A stretch of DNA of 64,000 nt from a bacterium (GTDB lineage Bacteria; Verrucomicrobiota; Kiritimatiellia; CAIKKV01; CAITUY01). Shown here one piece after another: positions 34,866-43,022 of the stretch. The position numbers were made by a program, and so were the translations under genes. A model generated the notes under the pieces. The model ran no database searches. It was given only the letters and a program-made list of their open reading frames with translations, and was not told where the DNA came from. The stretch spans positions 1 to 64,000 of the forward strand of contig JBAXWB010000012.1 of NCBI GenBank assembly GCA_037128595.1, read 5' to 3'. Within the stretch, counting starts at the first letter, position 1; every line of letters starts with the position of its first letter.

Positions 34866-36074
34866 CTATTTGCTCACATCCAGCACGACGAGATCCCCTT
34901 TATCATTGCGGCAGAAGATCAGGCCGCGACAGAGGACCGGCGCGGTCCAGCAGGTTTTCTCCAGAATCTTGCCTGCTGACGCAATCTGTTCAAAGGCGGT
35001 GGGGGAGGCCTTGACGACGAACAGCTCGCCTTTTTCGTTGAGAACCACTAACCGGTCCCCTGCCGCGGTCAGAGAGCCAAAGCCGAGGTTATGGGCCCAT
35101 TTTTCGGTGCCGGTGGCAAAATCAATGCACTTCAGGGAGCCATTCCCGGTATTGCCGTCGATTCCGTAGAGGAATCCATTAATGAGGACGCAACTGCTGA
35201 AATGATTACGCATGATTTTGCTGGTCCAGACGGCCCGCGGTTGGGGTCCCGTTACATCCAGTACGCTGGCGCCTTTACCATAACCTGATGAGATGAAGAG
35301 TTTGCCATTGAGGGGAATGGGATCCGCCGCATTCACGTCATAACTGGTTTCCCAGTCGCTGGACCAGAGTTTTTTACCGCTATTCAGCTCTACGCCGTAG
35401 ATGGCTTTTGCCCCAAACACGGCCAGGCATTCCGTTTTGCCGGAGGTGTACACGACGGGGGCCGCATAGCCCCCGGTTCCTGCCGGACTGGCCCAGATTT
35501 TCTCGCCAGTCATGCGATTCAACGCGATCCCGTATTCACAGGCATTGAGCAGGAGCAGGTTGCCCTTGATCACGGGGGACGCGGAAAGCCCCCACTTAAG
35601 GTTGTTGGACTTAAATTCCGTGAGCAGGTTTTTCTGCCATTGAACCGCGCCGGTGTCCGCGTTCAGGCAGAACAGCTGGCCTTCCCGGCCTAAGGTATAA
35701 ACCCGTTTTCCATCAGTGGCGGGTGTGGCTCTTGGCCCTGGATAGCCACCGCCGGGGCAGGGATAGGAGTATTTCCAGAGGAGGGTGCCGTCTTTGAGGT
35801 TCAGGGCATAGACTGTGTCCTGATTATCTTTGTTGCCCACCGTAAACACCCTGTCGCCCGATACAGCCACGCTGGCATATCCGGCACCGACATTGGTTTT
35901 CCAGGCGATTTTGCCACCACTGGATACGGCTTGTGGATTCCATTGGGTGTCTTTTGAGATCCCGTCCTGATCGGCGCCCCGGAACTGCGGCCAATCCTTC
36001 TGGTCTGCCGCCAGCCCATGGTTGGCCAGCACGCCGCCCAAGATCAAACCCGCGAGTACAAAAATTGGTTTCAT
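34866..36074 (-). CDS. Secreted PQQ-type beta-propeller protein
   Basis: A 402-residue protein. The start at 36074 (MKPIFVLAGLILGG) has GAGAGG ten bases upstream and gives a signal peptide cleaved near GLA. The mature protein opens with WPQFRGADQDGI and carries six or more blades such as LYSLGREGQLFCLNADTG-type repeats (seen as YTLGREGQLFCLNADTG) and DTVYALNLKDGTLLWKYS. It is the first gene of the minus-strand redox operon and diverges from the TonB receptor with 92 bp between. Likely soluble in the periplasm. No PQQ-binding residues were identified. Confidence 0.87.
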   Translation of the reverse strand: MKPIFVLAGLILGGVLANHGLAADQKDWPQFRGADQDGISKDTQWNPQAVSSGGKIAWKTNVGAGYASVAVSGDRVFTVGNKDNQDTVYALNLKDGTLLWKYSYPCPGGGYPGPRATPATDGKRVYTLGREGQLFCLNADTGAVQWQKNLLTEFKSNNLKWGLSASPVIKGNLLLLNACEYGIALNRMTGEKIWASPAGTGGYAAPVVYTSGKTECLAVFGAKAIYGVELNSGKKLWSSDWETSYDVNAADPIPLNGKLFISSGYGKGASVLDVTGPQPRAVWTSKIMRNHFSSCVLINGFLYGIDGNTGNGSLKCIDFATGTEKWAHNLGFGSLTAAGDRLVVLNEKGELFVVKASPTAFEQIASAGKILEKTCWTAPVLCRGLIFCRNDKGDLVVLDVSK

Positions 36075-36166
36075 AGTGTCTGCCTCTCTTTTGTCAGTAT
36101 GTTGGCCCTCACGATCCCATATTTCTGTTTGATTTTGAAGCACTATTAGAATAATGGATGATCCCC

Positions 36167-38290
36167 ATGAAACTGAAAAAAACAGCGATGGCGACTTGGG
36201 TGACGGGTGTACTGGTCGGGTTGGGATTTTTAGAGATGACTTCTGATGTCTTCGCCCAGACCACCGAGGTCCAAACCGTCGTGGTCACGGCACGCAAATG
36301 GACCGAGCCGCTTCAGGCGGTCCCCGGGGCCGTTACCGTTCAGTCTGCCGATGACATGAAGTCGGCCGGGGTGAAGGATCTACGTGATGCCGCCCGCTAT
36401 GTTCCCAATCTGACGATGGGTGATTTTTCGGTCCGGCGCCTGACCTTCCCTTATTTGCGGGGAATTGGATCGGGGCGGAACTCGGCCGCGGTGACCACAA
36501 TCATTGACGGGGTTCCCCAGTTATCCTATGCCACGGCCAATCAGGAGTTCCTGGATGTGGAGCGGATCGAATTCCTGCGGGGCCCGCAGGGCGCTCTCTA
36601 TGGGCGGAATACGCTGGGCGGCGCGATCAATGTGGTGCCCCGCCTGCCCGGTCGCGAGCCGGTGACCTCCGTGAGTCTGGCGGGGGGCGATGCCGGTTTT
36701 TTTGATACTCGCGTTTCAACGGAGGGGCCGGTCGGGCCGCATAAAGCCGCCGGTAGCCTGAGTGCTGGCTATTCCACGCGTGACGGGTATACCAAAAATG
36801 ATGTCACCGGGAACCAGTTGGACAGTCGGGAGTCTTTTTTCGGGCGTGCCCAGGTGTTGTGGCCGGATGAAGGGCCGTGGAGTTATCGGCTCAGCGTCAG
36901 CGGGGAAGCCGATCGCGATGGGGATTATGCGCTGGGCGATCTGGCCTCATTGCGGGCCCGGCCTTACCATGTGGCTCATGACTATGAGGGCGGCTCCGAA
37001 CGGGATTTGTCCCAGCCGGTGTTTACGGCCACGCGCCGGGGCGCGGAAGTGGATCTCACATCCATCACCGCCTTCCAATGGTGGCGCTCACATGATCAGA
37101 CCGACCTGGATGCGACGCCGGCGGATCTCATCCGGCGTGACAATGCAGAAAATCAGGAGGCGTGGATTGAAGACCTTCGCCTGACCTCCGCCGAAGCGGC
37201 GCCGGTTAAGCTGGGCGACCTGGTGACCCTGCGCTGGCTGCTGGGCACCATGGCCTATCATTCTACGTATCAGCAGCGTGCCTTCAATGATTACCGGCCA
37301 GGTGCGGTGGCGATGCTCGGGTTGCCGCTGGCCTATCAACAGCATGACGATGCGGACCTGAATGACGCCGGAATCAATCTCTACGGGCAGGGGGTATTCA
37401 CGGTGGATGAGCGGCTCGAGCTGGGGCTGGGGCTCCGTGATGACTACGAGCACCGCTCGGCCGATTTGCGGCAATATGCCAACCCGGCCTTCATGCCGGA
37501 GTCCGCCCGGAGTGACGAACAGGACTTCAATCAGGTCAGTCCGCGCGCGTCGCTCGGGTATCGCCTGACCCCGGATATGCTGCCGTATGTACAGGCCTCC
37601 AAAGGCTATAAGGCCGGCGGCTTCAATACCATGGCCATCCCCGGCCATACTGAATTTAATGAAGAAACCAGTTTGACCTATGAGGCCGGCCTGAAGACGG
37701 CCTGGCTCAAGAATCGGGTGGTGGTCAATGCCGCGGTATTCAGGACCGATTGGGATGACCTGCAGTTGGATGTCCCGGCAGGCGCGCCGGGCGTGTTCTT
37801 CATTGATAACGCCGGGAAAGCCCAGAGCGAGGGAGGGGAGCTGGAATTGAGCGTCAGGCCGGTGTCAGGCCTGGCCCTGTTCGGCGGGGTTGGCTTCTTG
37901 ACGTCCGAGTTCCGCCCGGACAGCCGGTCCGGAGGAACGGATGTCAGTGGGAACGAATTACCCTTTGCCCCGCACCTCACCTGGCATGCCGGCACCGAGT
38001 ATTCACAAATTCTGTATGCCCGGTACACCGGCTTTATCCGGTTGGAAGGGGTGGGAACAGGATCGTACTACTATGATGCCAGCAATGCGGAAGCGCAGGA
38101 CAACTACGTGCTCGTCAACACCCGTGTGGGGGTGGGGACCCGCCTGTGGCGGGTGGAGACCTGGGTCAACAATCTCTTCGATCAGGACTACGTGCCCATC
38201 GCTTTTCCTTATCAGTTAGCCCCCTCTGGTTATGTGGGTGAAAATGGGGCGCCCCGCACGGTCGGGGTATCCCTCAGCCGGGTGTTATGA
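36167..38290 (+). CDS. TonB-dependent outer-membrane receptor
   Basis: About 707 residues. The start at 36167 gives a signal peptide (MKLKKTAMATWVTG..., cleaved near VFA); ATG 36158 would add three residues. The TonB box region is EVQTVVVTARKW, followed by the plug domain (VDGVPQ-like IIDGVPQLSYAT, RIEFLRGPQGALYGRNTLGG) and a beta-barrel to the end. The sequence resembles siderophore-type receptors. Its stop overlaps the start of a broken phosphatase-like gene (ATGA), and the intact relative of that gene is found 7 kb on, followed by an ABC importer. The original operon therefore probably linked outer-membrane and inner-membrane uptake of one metal chelate. Confidence 0.9.
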   Translation: MKLKKTAMATWVTGVLVGLGFLEMTSDVFAQTTEVQTVVVTARKWTEPLQAVPGAVTVQSADDMKSAGVKDLRDAARYVPNLTMGDFSVRRLTFPYLRGIGSGRNSAAVTTIIDGVPQLSYATANQEFLDVERIEFLRGPQGALYGRNTLGGAINVVPRLPGREPVTSVSLAGGDAGFFDTRVSTEGPVGPHKAAGSLSAGYSTRDGYTKNDVTGNQLDSRESFFGRAQVLWPDEGPWSYRLSVSGEADRDGDYALGDLASLRARPYHVAHDYEGGSERDLSQPVFTATRRGAEVDLTSITAFQWWRSHDQTDLDATPADLIRRDNAENQEAWIEDLRLTSAEAAPVKLGDLVTLRWLLGTMAYHSTYQQRAFNDYRPGAVAMLGLPLAYQQHDDADLNDAGINLYGQGVFTVDERLELGLGLRDDYEHRSADLRQYANPAFMPESARSDEQDFNQVSPRASLGYRLTPDMLPYVQASKGYKAGGFNTMAIPGHTEFNEETSLTYEAGLKTAWLKNRVVVNAAVFRTDWDDLQLDVPAGAPGVFFIDNAGKAQSEGGELELSVRPVSGLALFGGVGFLTSEFRPDSRSGGTDVSGNELPFAPHLTWHAGTEYSQILYARYTGFIRLEGVGTGSYYYDASNAEAQDNYVLVNTRVGVGTRLWRVETWVNNLFDQDYVPIAFPYQLAPSGYVGENGAPRTVGVSLSRVL

Positions 38291-38396
38291 CGGAATCCGT
38301 CCTATTTATTTGCACCGGCAACTATTAACGGAGCCGGTTTTCAGAGATCCTGTTTAATCATTTGGCTCCTGGCTTCCGCTATGGTTTGGAAATCAA
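38287..38396 (+). pseudogene. 5' fragment of a low-molecular-weight phosphatase-like gene
   Basis: The frame from ATG 38287 reads VLFICTGNY, then a TAA stop, then RSRFSEILFN, followed by divergence. The intact gene at 45356 reads VLFICTGNYYRSRFSELLFN. One base (TATTAA against TATTAC) makes the stop. About 37 bases over this block differ at only two positions, while flanking bases differ more. It overlaps the TonB stop exactly as an operon gene would, so it is most likely the remnant of the original second gene of the operon. Confidence 0.8.
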
Positions 38397-38885
38397 ATGG
38401 CTCCGCGTCAGGCCAATCCTACCTACGGCACGGCCCATGTGGTTCGGGCGTTGAGCCGCCTGACCCCGGGCCGACTTCCGGAACGCGGCGTTCTGGTCGG
38501 GCGAGGGACGGCTTGGCTCCTGAATTCCCAGAATGAAGACGGGGGCTGGGGCGGTGCCGCCGGGGCCCCATCGACGGTGGAGGAGACCGCTCTTGCGATC
38601 GCTGCGCTGAATATCGATGACGGGGATGAAGCGGTCCGGCGCGGAGCTGCATGGCTGTTGAGGCGAACCCATCAGGGGACCCGGTTTGACTCAGCGCCCA
38701 TAGGACTTTACTTTGCTCAGCTTTGGTATTCAGAGCGACTTTACCCGGTCATTTTCACCCTGCAGGCGCTGGCCGCAGTATTGAATTTAAAGTCCCGGAT
38801 TTTGGATGGTGACGCATATTGCCTGTCAGAAGGGCAAGTGCGTCATTGCGAAATCTTGAATCCAACCCCCGCTTCGTCCGTTTGA
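38397..38885 (+). pseudogene. C-terminal fragment of a squalene-hopene cyclase-like gene
   Basis: The open frame of 162 codons resembles the last 110 residues of squalene/hopene cyclases: NPTYGTAHVVRAL, the QW-type motif LLNSQNEDGGWGG, STVEETALAIAAL, a second repeat around AVRRGAAWLLRRT, and IGLYFAQLWYSERLYPVIF. Full enzymes are over 600 residues, and the DXDD active site is missing. The fragment begins directly at the end of the phosphatase remnant, in another frame, so it is debris from a rearrangement. The last 40 residues have no clear match. Confidence 0.72.
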
Positions 38886-39022
38886 GTCGAGGAGTGTGGA
38901 GAGGGATATTTTCTGTTATGGATTGAGAGTCAGGTGGTTAGGAGAATGGCTTGACCCTGATGGGGATGCTGCCTACCATCTTTTCCAGTCAGTCAGGCGC
39001 CTGGCAATAACGTAAGCGTCAA

Positions 39023-39337
39023 ATGCTGTTCCGAAAAAGAAATCAGAAATCCTATTATGACGCAGACTATATGTTCACAGATGAGATGATGATGGAGAAC
39101 GATAGCAATAAGACTAGAGTTCGGAGATTTGTCGCGATGCGCCGCAAGCTGTTTTCGTTATTGCTTGTCCTGACGTTCGTAATTCTGCTGATGATTGTTG
39201 GAAAACGATATGATTCGGGTGTCGAAATCATCGGGGTTTCGTTCGCAGGGGCGGTTTTACTGACCTCACTGATATCGGTGGTCAGTATTCCAGTAATTTG
39301 GATCGTATCCGGGAGACAGAAATATTCAAAACTGTGA
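39023..39337 (+). CDS. Cassette protein with two membrane segments, unknown function
   Basis: A 104-residue protein. A charged N-terminus of about 45 residues (MLFRKRNQKSYYDADYM...) precedes two hydrophobic helices (about residues 47-63 and 70-95). No family was recognised. It is the first cassette gene of the array, and its stop TGA lies inside the first bases of attC site 1. It may have no promoter of its own; nothing convincing is seen upstream. Confidence 0.6.
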   Translation: MLFRKRNQKSYYDADYMFTDEMMMENDSNKTRVRRFVAMRRKLFSLLLVLTFVILLMIVGKRYDSGVEIIGVSFAGAVLLTSLISVVSIPVIWIVSGRQKYSKL

Positions 39338-39395
39338 ACAAGGCGCTCCTGGCTATCGGCGCTGACGCGCCTCAGCCAAAGCGCCAGCGTTGGAG
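39333..39395 (+). repeat. attC-like site 1
   Basis: Starts TGTGAAC and ends GTTGGAG. GGCGCT and AGCGCC pair, GGCT and AGCC pair, and an inner GGCGC/GCGCC hairpin closes the middle. 48 bases (39344-39391) are identical to site 6. Confidence 0.8.
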
Positions 39396-39404
39396 TAAGA
39401 AAAT

Positions 39405-39677
39405 ATGAAGAAACTGATATGTGGATTCATAGCAGGTTTCCTCCTGGCATCTGTTCTGGCCATTCCTATTGTCAAAATGGCAATGAATGATAAATACCAC
39501 TTTGGCTATGGGCAGGGGGTTTTGACAGGTGAGTCAGAGGTGATTCGGTTTCTGGGTAAACATTTTGAGGTCACCAGACCACCAGACGGTTGCAAAGATT
39601 CATTGATCACAAAACCGGGCGGGATTTACATCACCGAAAGAAACGGCAAAGCTGAAATAGAAGTAACAAAATGGTAA
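39405..39677 (+). CDS. Cassette protein with N-terminal membrane anchor, unknown function
   Basis: A 90-residue protein. MKKLICGFIAGFLLASVLA is a membrane anchor or uncleaved signal, followed by a soluble domain of about 65 residues, with a glycine-rich YGQGVLTG segment. No family was recognised. Start ATG 39405 lies 10 bases behind attC site 1, the tight spacing expected of a cassette. Confidence 0.55.
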   Translation: MKKLICGFIAGFLLASVLAIPIVKMAMNDKYHFGYGQGVLTGESEVIRFLGKHFEVTRPPDGCKDSLITKPGGIYITERNGKAEIEVTKW

Positions 39678-39678
39678 A

Positions 39679-39734
39679 CTCCAACCACCCGCTTCTCGGT
39701 ACGGCTGACGCCGCCCGAGAGCAGGACGTTCGCA
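39679..39734 (+). repeat. attC-like site 2
   Basis: Starts CTCCAAC, two bases after the preceding stop, and ends GTTCGCA. CTTCTCGG pairs with CCGAGAG across the site, and GGC/GCC close the inner loop. Confidence 0.7.
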
Positions 39735-39744
39735 ATGGCATTAA

Positions 39745-40701
39745 ATGAAAAATAATTCAGGTGGCGGAATTTTTGCGGGATTCATTCTGCTATTGCTTGT
39801 TCTCTTGGGGCCGTGCGTATTGACACTGGGAATTTTGGACCTTCGCAATTGCATGAAGAGTTCGAAGTGGCCATTGACCAATGGGCGCATACTGGTTAGC
39901 GAAGTAACTCAGCGGGAGTCTACCGATTCAGATCAGCGTCGATACACTGTCTATGGATCCAGAATTGAGTTTGAATATTGGGTTGGCCAACAGCGATATG
40001 TATCGGACAATATTCGTGCAGCACGCCTGTGGGACTCCTCGTCCAGCCGATTGACCGAAAGACTCGTTGGGCGATACCCAAGAGGGCGGGAGGTCAATCC
40101 AGGTTACGATCCCCAGTCTCCACAATTGGCGGTACTCGAGCCGGGTATACATGCTGGCGATCTCGGCCTGATCTATTTTGGCGCGCCTTTTACCATGGTG
40201 TCTGCGTATTTCATCAGCCTGCCGTTTCGCAAACGGAAATCCAGAAAAAATGCGGGCACCATTAGTAGATATGCAAGTCGTGTGCTGCGCTTTATCCGGA
40301 AAATCCTATTTTGTCGTGGTTTCTCTCAAGGAGTAGACTCGCCGAATGGGCAGTATACCGCCATTTTTGGTAAGCGATCTATCGAGCATTCGCCGCACCA
40401 ACCGGAGGTGGCCTTTGAATGTTCGGTCGAAATGGAGGAACAAGACGACTCTGTCGTCCTCTTCTCTATAACCATTGAACAAGCCAAGGCATTGCCCAAT
40501 CTTTTGCAGATAAATATCGAAGATATAGTGAAGTGGGATCCGACTTCTGCGCTGGTCGTTTTCAAGGTGACTGAGCCCCCAATTATCGTTAAAGCGAAGG
40601 AGCTGGCGTCCCAACACCGGCAGGCAAAGACGGCCTGTTTATTTATTTTGCCTTTGTCGCAGAATGCCAAATATATGAATAAACAAGGGGCAACCCGATG
40701 A
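39745..40701 (+). CDS. Cassette membrane protein with DUF3592-like region
   Basis: A 318-residue protein. A hydrophobic helix at residues 9-31 is followed by a beta-rich segment (WPLTNGRILVSEV ... IEFEYWVGQQRYVSDNI ... NPGYDPQSPQLAVLEPG) that matches the pattern of DUF3592 proteins, then a second helix near residues 137-153. The last 140 residues are soluble and unrecognised. The start ATG 39745 is 11 bases after attC site 2. The stop overlaps the broken brnT gene by 4 bp, so this segment carries three genes, long for one cassette; a lost internal attC site cannot be excluded. Confidence 0.6.
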   Translation: MKNNSGGGIFAGFILLLLVLLGPCVLTLGILDLRNCMKSSKWPLTNGRILVSEVTQRESTDSDQRRYTVYGSRIEFEYWVGQQRYVSDNIRAARLWDSSSSRLTERLVGRYPRGREVNPGYDPQSPQLAVLEPGIHAGDLGLIYFGAPFTMVSAYFISLPFRKRKSRKNAGTISRYASRVLRFIRKILFCRGFSQGVDSPNGQYTAIFGKRSIEHSPHQPEVAFECSVEMEEQDDSVVLFSITIEQAKALPNLLQINIEDIVKWDPTSALVVFKVTEPPIIVKAKELASQHRQAKTACLFILPLSQNAKYMNKQGATR

Positions 40702-40990
40702 ATTATGATTTCGAGTGGGATCCCGTAAAAGATCGTCTTAATCGGAAAATCATGGTGTGCGATTCGAGCAAGCGACGCATGTTTTCCGTGACCCAAGGGC
40801 CATCACGGTGTTTGATGAAGAACACAGCAAAACTGAAGATCGCTGGGTGACGATTGGCCTTTCGGCCAGCGGTGGAGTTTTGGTGGTGCACCACACGTAC
40901 CAGGAAAGCTGCGAATCAAATGCCTGCATCAGGATTATTTCGTCTCGAAAGGCCGTCAGGCGTGAAATCAGTCAGTACATGGAGAAATGA
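40698..40990 (+). pseudogene. brnT: BrnT-type toxin gene with a frameshift
   Basis: The frame opens MNYDFEWDPVKDRLNRK and then runs into wrong codons. Reading one frame over from about 40746 gives VRFEQATHVFRDPRAITVF and a C-terminus IRIISSRKAVRREISQYMEK, both typical of BrnT ribonuclease toxins. One missing A in the run at 40745-40749 would restore one frame of about 98 residues. So the toxin appears inactivated by a one-base deletion, or the base is a sequencing error in a homopolymer. The antitoxin gene follows immediately. Confidence 0.8.
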
Positions 40991-40991
40991 T

Positions 40992-41192
40992 ATGAAAAAG
41001 GGATATGACTTTTCAAAGGGAGTGCGCGAGAAATTCTTTCGGCCGGATGCGAAGATGAACTTGCCCGTTTATCTCGACTCAGATGTGTTGAGTTTTGTGG
41101 AAAAAATCGCATCCAGTAGACGTTCTGATATTTCGGCTGTTGTCAACCGGCTGCTTAAGTCTGACATGCAACTGATTGAAGCCGCAAAATAA
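40992..41192 (+). CDS. brnA: BrnA-type antitoxin
   Basis: A 66-residue protein beginning one base after the brnT stop. The pattern MKKGYDFSKGVREKFF, then LPVYLDSDVLSFVEKIA and SAVVNRLLKSD, fits a BrnA-like ribbon-helix-helix antitoxin (strand NLPVYL, two helices). BrnA binds BrnT and represses its own operon. The intact antitoxin beside a frameshifted toxin may mean a cured module. Confidence 0.8.
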   Translation: MKKGYDFSKGVREKFFRPDAKMNLPVYLDSDVLSFVEKIASSRRSDISAVVNRLLKSDMQLIEAAK

Positions 41193-41194
41193 TC

Positions 41195-41258
41195 CGCGAA
41201 CCACCTCTTTGACCGCGACGGCTCGCACGCTCACCGCGGGTCAAGAGTCGCGTTGGAT
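41195..41258 (+). repeat. attC-like site 3
   Basis: Starts CGCGAAC and ends GTTGGAT, which fits the consensus GTTRRRY. CTCTTTGACC pairs with GGTCAAGAG with a single unpaired T, like the extrahelical base used for strand choice. It is the clearest site of the array. Confidence 0.88.
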
Positions 41259-41271
41259 TTGAGATAAATTG

Positions 41272-41694
41272 ATGAAAATGAAACATTTTATGGTTGGGGT
41301 TGTGGTGGGCTTGGTTGTAGGCCTGTTGATTGGTAATTACCTGGGAGTGAAACAGACCCAGAAACTGGTAGATCAGATACGCGCAGAGTTGCTATCCAAT
41401 GTTCAGGAAAACGATGAGTCCCGCACGGTTAACATGGCGCTAGCGCTTGATCAGGTTCGGAAAGTAGCCCAAGAGAGAGGACTGGAACTTACTAGCGTCA
41501 AAGCACTTGGCCCGCGCACTGTTCAGTTGAATATCGCTAATGGCCCAGCAGTCAGTCTTCAATGGCGGCAAATGGGTGTGGATTCGGACGCCAGCCGACG
41601 TGATCTGGACCGCAAAATTGGGAATCTCATGGCTGTGATTAAGAAAGCACATGAAGTGCATGCGCCGCTGAATCATGTTGAATTGACCAAATGA
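41272..41694 (+). CDS. Cassette protein with N-terminal membrane segment, unknown function
   Basis: A 140-residue protein. The first 25 residues (MKMKHFMVGVVVGLVVGLLIG) form a membrane helix with glycine spacing. The remaining 115 residues are soluble, mixed alpha/beta and charged, with a possible coiled segment at residues 27-45. No family was recognised. The start ATG 41272 lies 13 bases after attC site 3. Confidence 0.55.
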   Translation: MKMKHFMVGVVVGLVVGLLIGNYLGVKQTQKLVDQIRAELLSNVQENDESRTVNMALALDQVRKVAQERGLELTSVKALGPRTVQLNIANGPAVSLQWRQMGVDSDASRRDLDRKIGNLMAVIKKAHEVHAPLNHVELTK

Positions 41695-41700
41695 AATTGA

Positions 41701-41757
41701 ATCGAACCAGAAAAATCACGGTACGGCTTCGCCTCCCGTGATTTTCGCCGGTTCGGA
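41701..41757 (+). repeat. attC-like site 4
   Basis: Starts ATCGAAC and ends GTTCGGA. AAAAATCACGG pairs with CCGTGATTTT, leaving a central GGCTTCGCC loop. Confidence 0.82.
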
Positions 41758-41771
41758 TAGAAGATGATGAA

Positions 41772-42347
41772 ATGAACAACCAAAAGAAGATCCCTGTCAT
41801 CATCTGGTCTTGCTTGACGTTGGCTTGGTGTGCGTGGGCTTGCGTTCTATGGTGGCCACACATCGAACCGCTCACGGGTATGACGGCGGGTGGATATCTT
41901 CTGAACATCGGCATTCAAACAGGATTGATGGGCGGTGGTCTTTACCTGCACATCGTCAGGAAGACATGGCGGTTGGTGGCGGGATTACTCATCCTCATTG
42001 CGTTGTTCCTTGTTTTTCCTGTGCCATCGTACGCCGGTGTCTGCCTTGAAATCCGGAACACGAGCAATGCTACGACAACCGTTACTGTCCAGCGAACGGG
42101 ATCACAGTCGCGCAAGGTTCAAATGACCGTTTCTCCGCAGGGCACAATGGAATACAAAACCGCGCCGGGCGATTGGAGCAGCGGCGCATCTTTCACGGTT
42201 GATTGTAGGCAACATACCATCACGACCAACATTTGGGTGTTCAGAGGCCGTCAGATTGTTGTTGGGGAAAACGGAATCGGCATCAAAGTCATCCGAACCA
42301 TGGGTCGCACTGTACCGCCGGAAGCTGGCGCTTCCAGCGTCCAATGA
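41772..42347 (+). CDS. Cassette membrane protein with a C-terminal beta domain
   Basis: A 191-residue protein. Three hydrophobic segments (about residues 8-27, 36-55 and 63-82) are followed by a soluble domain rich in Thr, Val and Gln (NTSNATTTVTVQRTGSQSR), suggesting beta strands outside the membrane. No family was recognised. The end of the gene runs into attC site 5 at 42292-42362, so the last 18 residues are encoded by the site. Confidence 0.55.
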   Translation: MNNQKKIPVIIWSCLTLAWCAWACVLWWPHIEPLTGMTAGGYLLNIGIQTGLMGGGLYLHIVRKTWRLVAGLLILIALFLVFPVPSYAGVCLEIRNTSNATTTVTVQRTGSQSRKVQMTVSPQGTMEYKTAPGDWSSGASFTVDCRQHTITTNIWVFRGRQIVVGENGIGIKVIRTMGRTVPPEAGASSVQ

Positions 42348-42362
42348 ACCCGAACGTTCTGC
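42292..42362 (+). repeat. attC-like site 5, overlapping a gene end
   Basis: Starts TCCGAAC and ends GTTCTGC. GGGT pairs with ACCC and GGAAGC with GCTTCC. It differs from the other sites by lying inside the preceding reading frame. Confidence 0.65.
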
Positions 42363-42366
42363 AAGA

Positions 42367-42600
42367 ATGATGATGAAAAATGACCGAATAGTTTCAGATG
42401 GCAGGATCAGATTGCTAAAGGATCCGGCTACCAAGGACCGGGTTGGTCAAGCGACCGCCGAAATCAAAGAACGATTTAAGCGGGAAATGAAAGGCGCAGG
42501 TTTGTTGACCCAGTTGACGCTTTGGTTCAGGATGAGAAAGGCGATCCGGCAGGCCGTGGAGAAAATAGCGCCTTCTCGTGGCCTGTATTTTAAAACATGA
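42367..42600 (+). CDS. Small cassette protein, unknown function
   Basis: A 77-residue soluble, basic protein from ATG 42367 (MMMKNDRIVSDGRIRLLKD), four bases after attC site 5. The middle is helical (TKDRVGQATAEIKERFKREM), and the end is basic. No family was recognised. Because it is so short and starts right after the site, translation may depend on a leaderless or read-through transcript. Confidence 0.45.
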   Translation: MMMKNDRIVSDGRIRLLKDPATKDRVGQATAEIKERFKREMKGAGLLTQLTLWFRMRKAIRQAVEKIAPSRGLYFKT

Positions 42601-42605
42601 AAACC

Positions 42606-42668
42606 GCAGAACCAGCCGCTCCTGGCTATCGGCGCTGACGCGCCTCAGCCAAAGCGCCAGCGTTAGCC
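42606..42668 (+). repeat. attC-like site 6
   Basis: Starts GCAGAAC and ends GTTAGCC. From 42617 to 42664 it is identical to site 1, which suggests recent copying or recombination between cassettes. Confidence 0.85.
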
Positions 42669-42682
42669 GGCGGAGGAATATC

Positions 42683-42937
42683 ATGAAACGACTTATTGCG
42701 GGCGTAGGCGGCACCCTTGCGCTTCTTATCTTCATTTGCTTCCTGATGCTGTGGGTCTCTGGATTCGAGATGGTCACGTCACTGGTGCGGGGCGTACCAT
42801 TTTACTGGGGCAAGGAGGGCCACCAGATACACGTCAGTCATCTTGTGGTCTTGTTCCTTCTCGTTGTCTGTCCGCTCGGGTTCGGAATCGTCTCCGCTTG
42901 GTGGCTTCGTATCGCATTTCGGAGAAACAAGACATAG
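42683..42937 (+). CDS. Small cassette membrane protein
   Basis: An 84-residue protein with two hydrophobic segments (residues about 5-25 and 54-77) joined by a short loop. GGAGGAA lies six bases before ATG 42683, the best ribosome site in the array. No family was recognised. The stop TAG overlaps the start of attC site 7. Confidence 0.6.
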   Translation: MKRLIAGVGGTLALLIFICFLMLWVSGFEMVTSLVRGVPFYWGKEGHQIHVSHLVVLFLLVVCPLGFGIVSAWWLRIAFRRNKT

Positions 42938-43006
42938 GCTAACAAGGCGGCGGACACGTACGGTGAACCCTGGCGGGTTCACCGCCGGTCACCGCCAACG
43001 TTCGCA
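42937..43006 (+). repeat. attC-like site 7
   Basis: Starts GGCTAAC and ends GTTCGCA. GGCGG pairs with CCGCC, and the inner arm GGTGAACCC pairs exactly with GGGTTCACC around a TGGC loop. Confidence 0.85.
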
Positions 43007-43022
43007 GATGACAAAAGACTGA

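Noticed and set aside
38886-39022. attI site or integrase remnant at the left edge of the cassette array
   Set aside because: No GTT-type core with integrase-binding sites or integrase-like coding sequence could be recognised.
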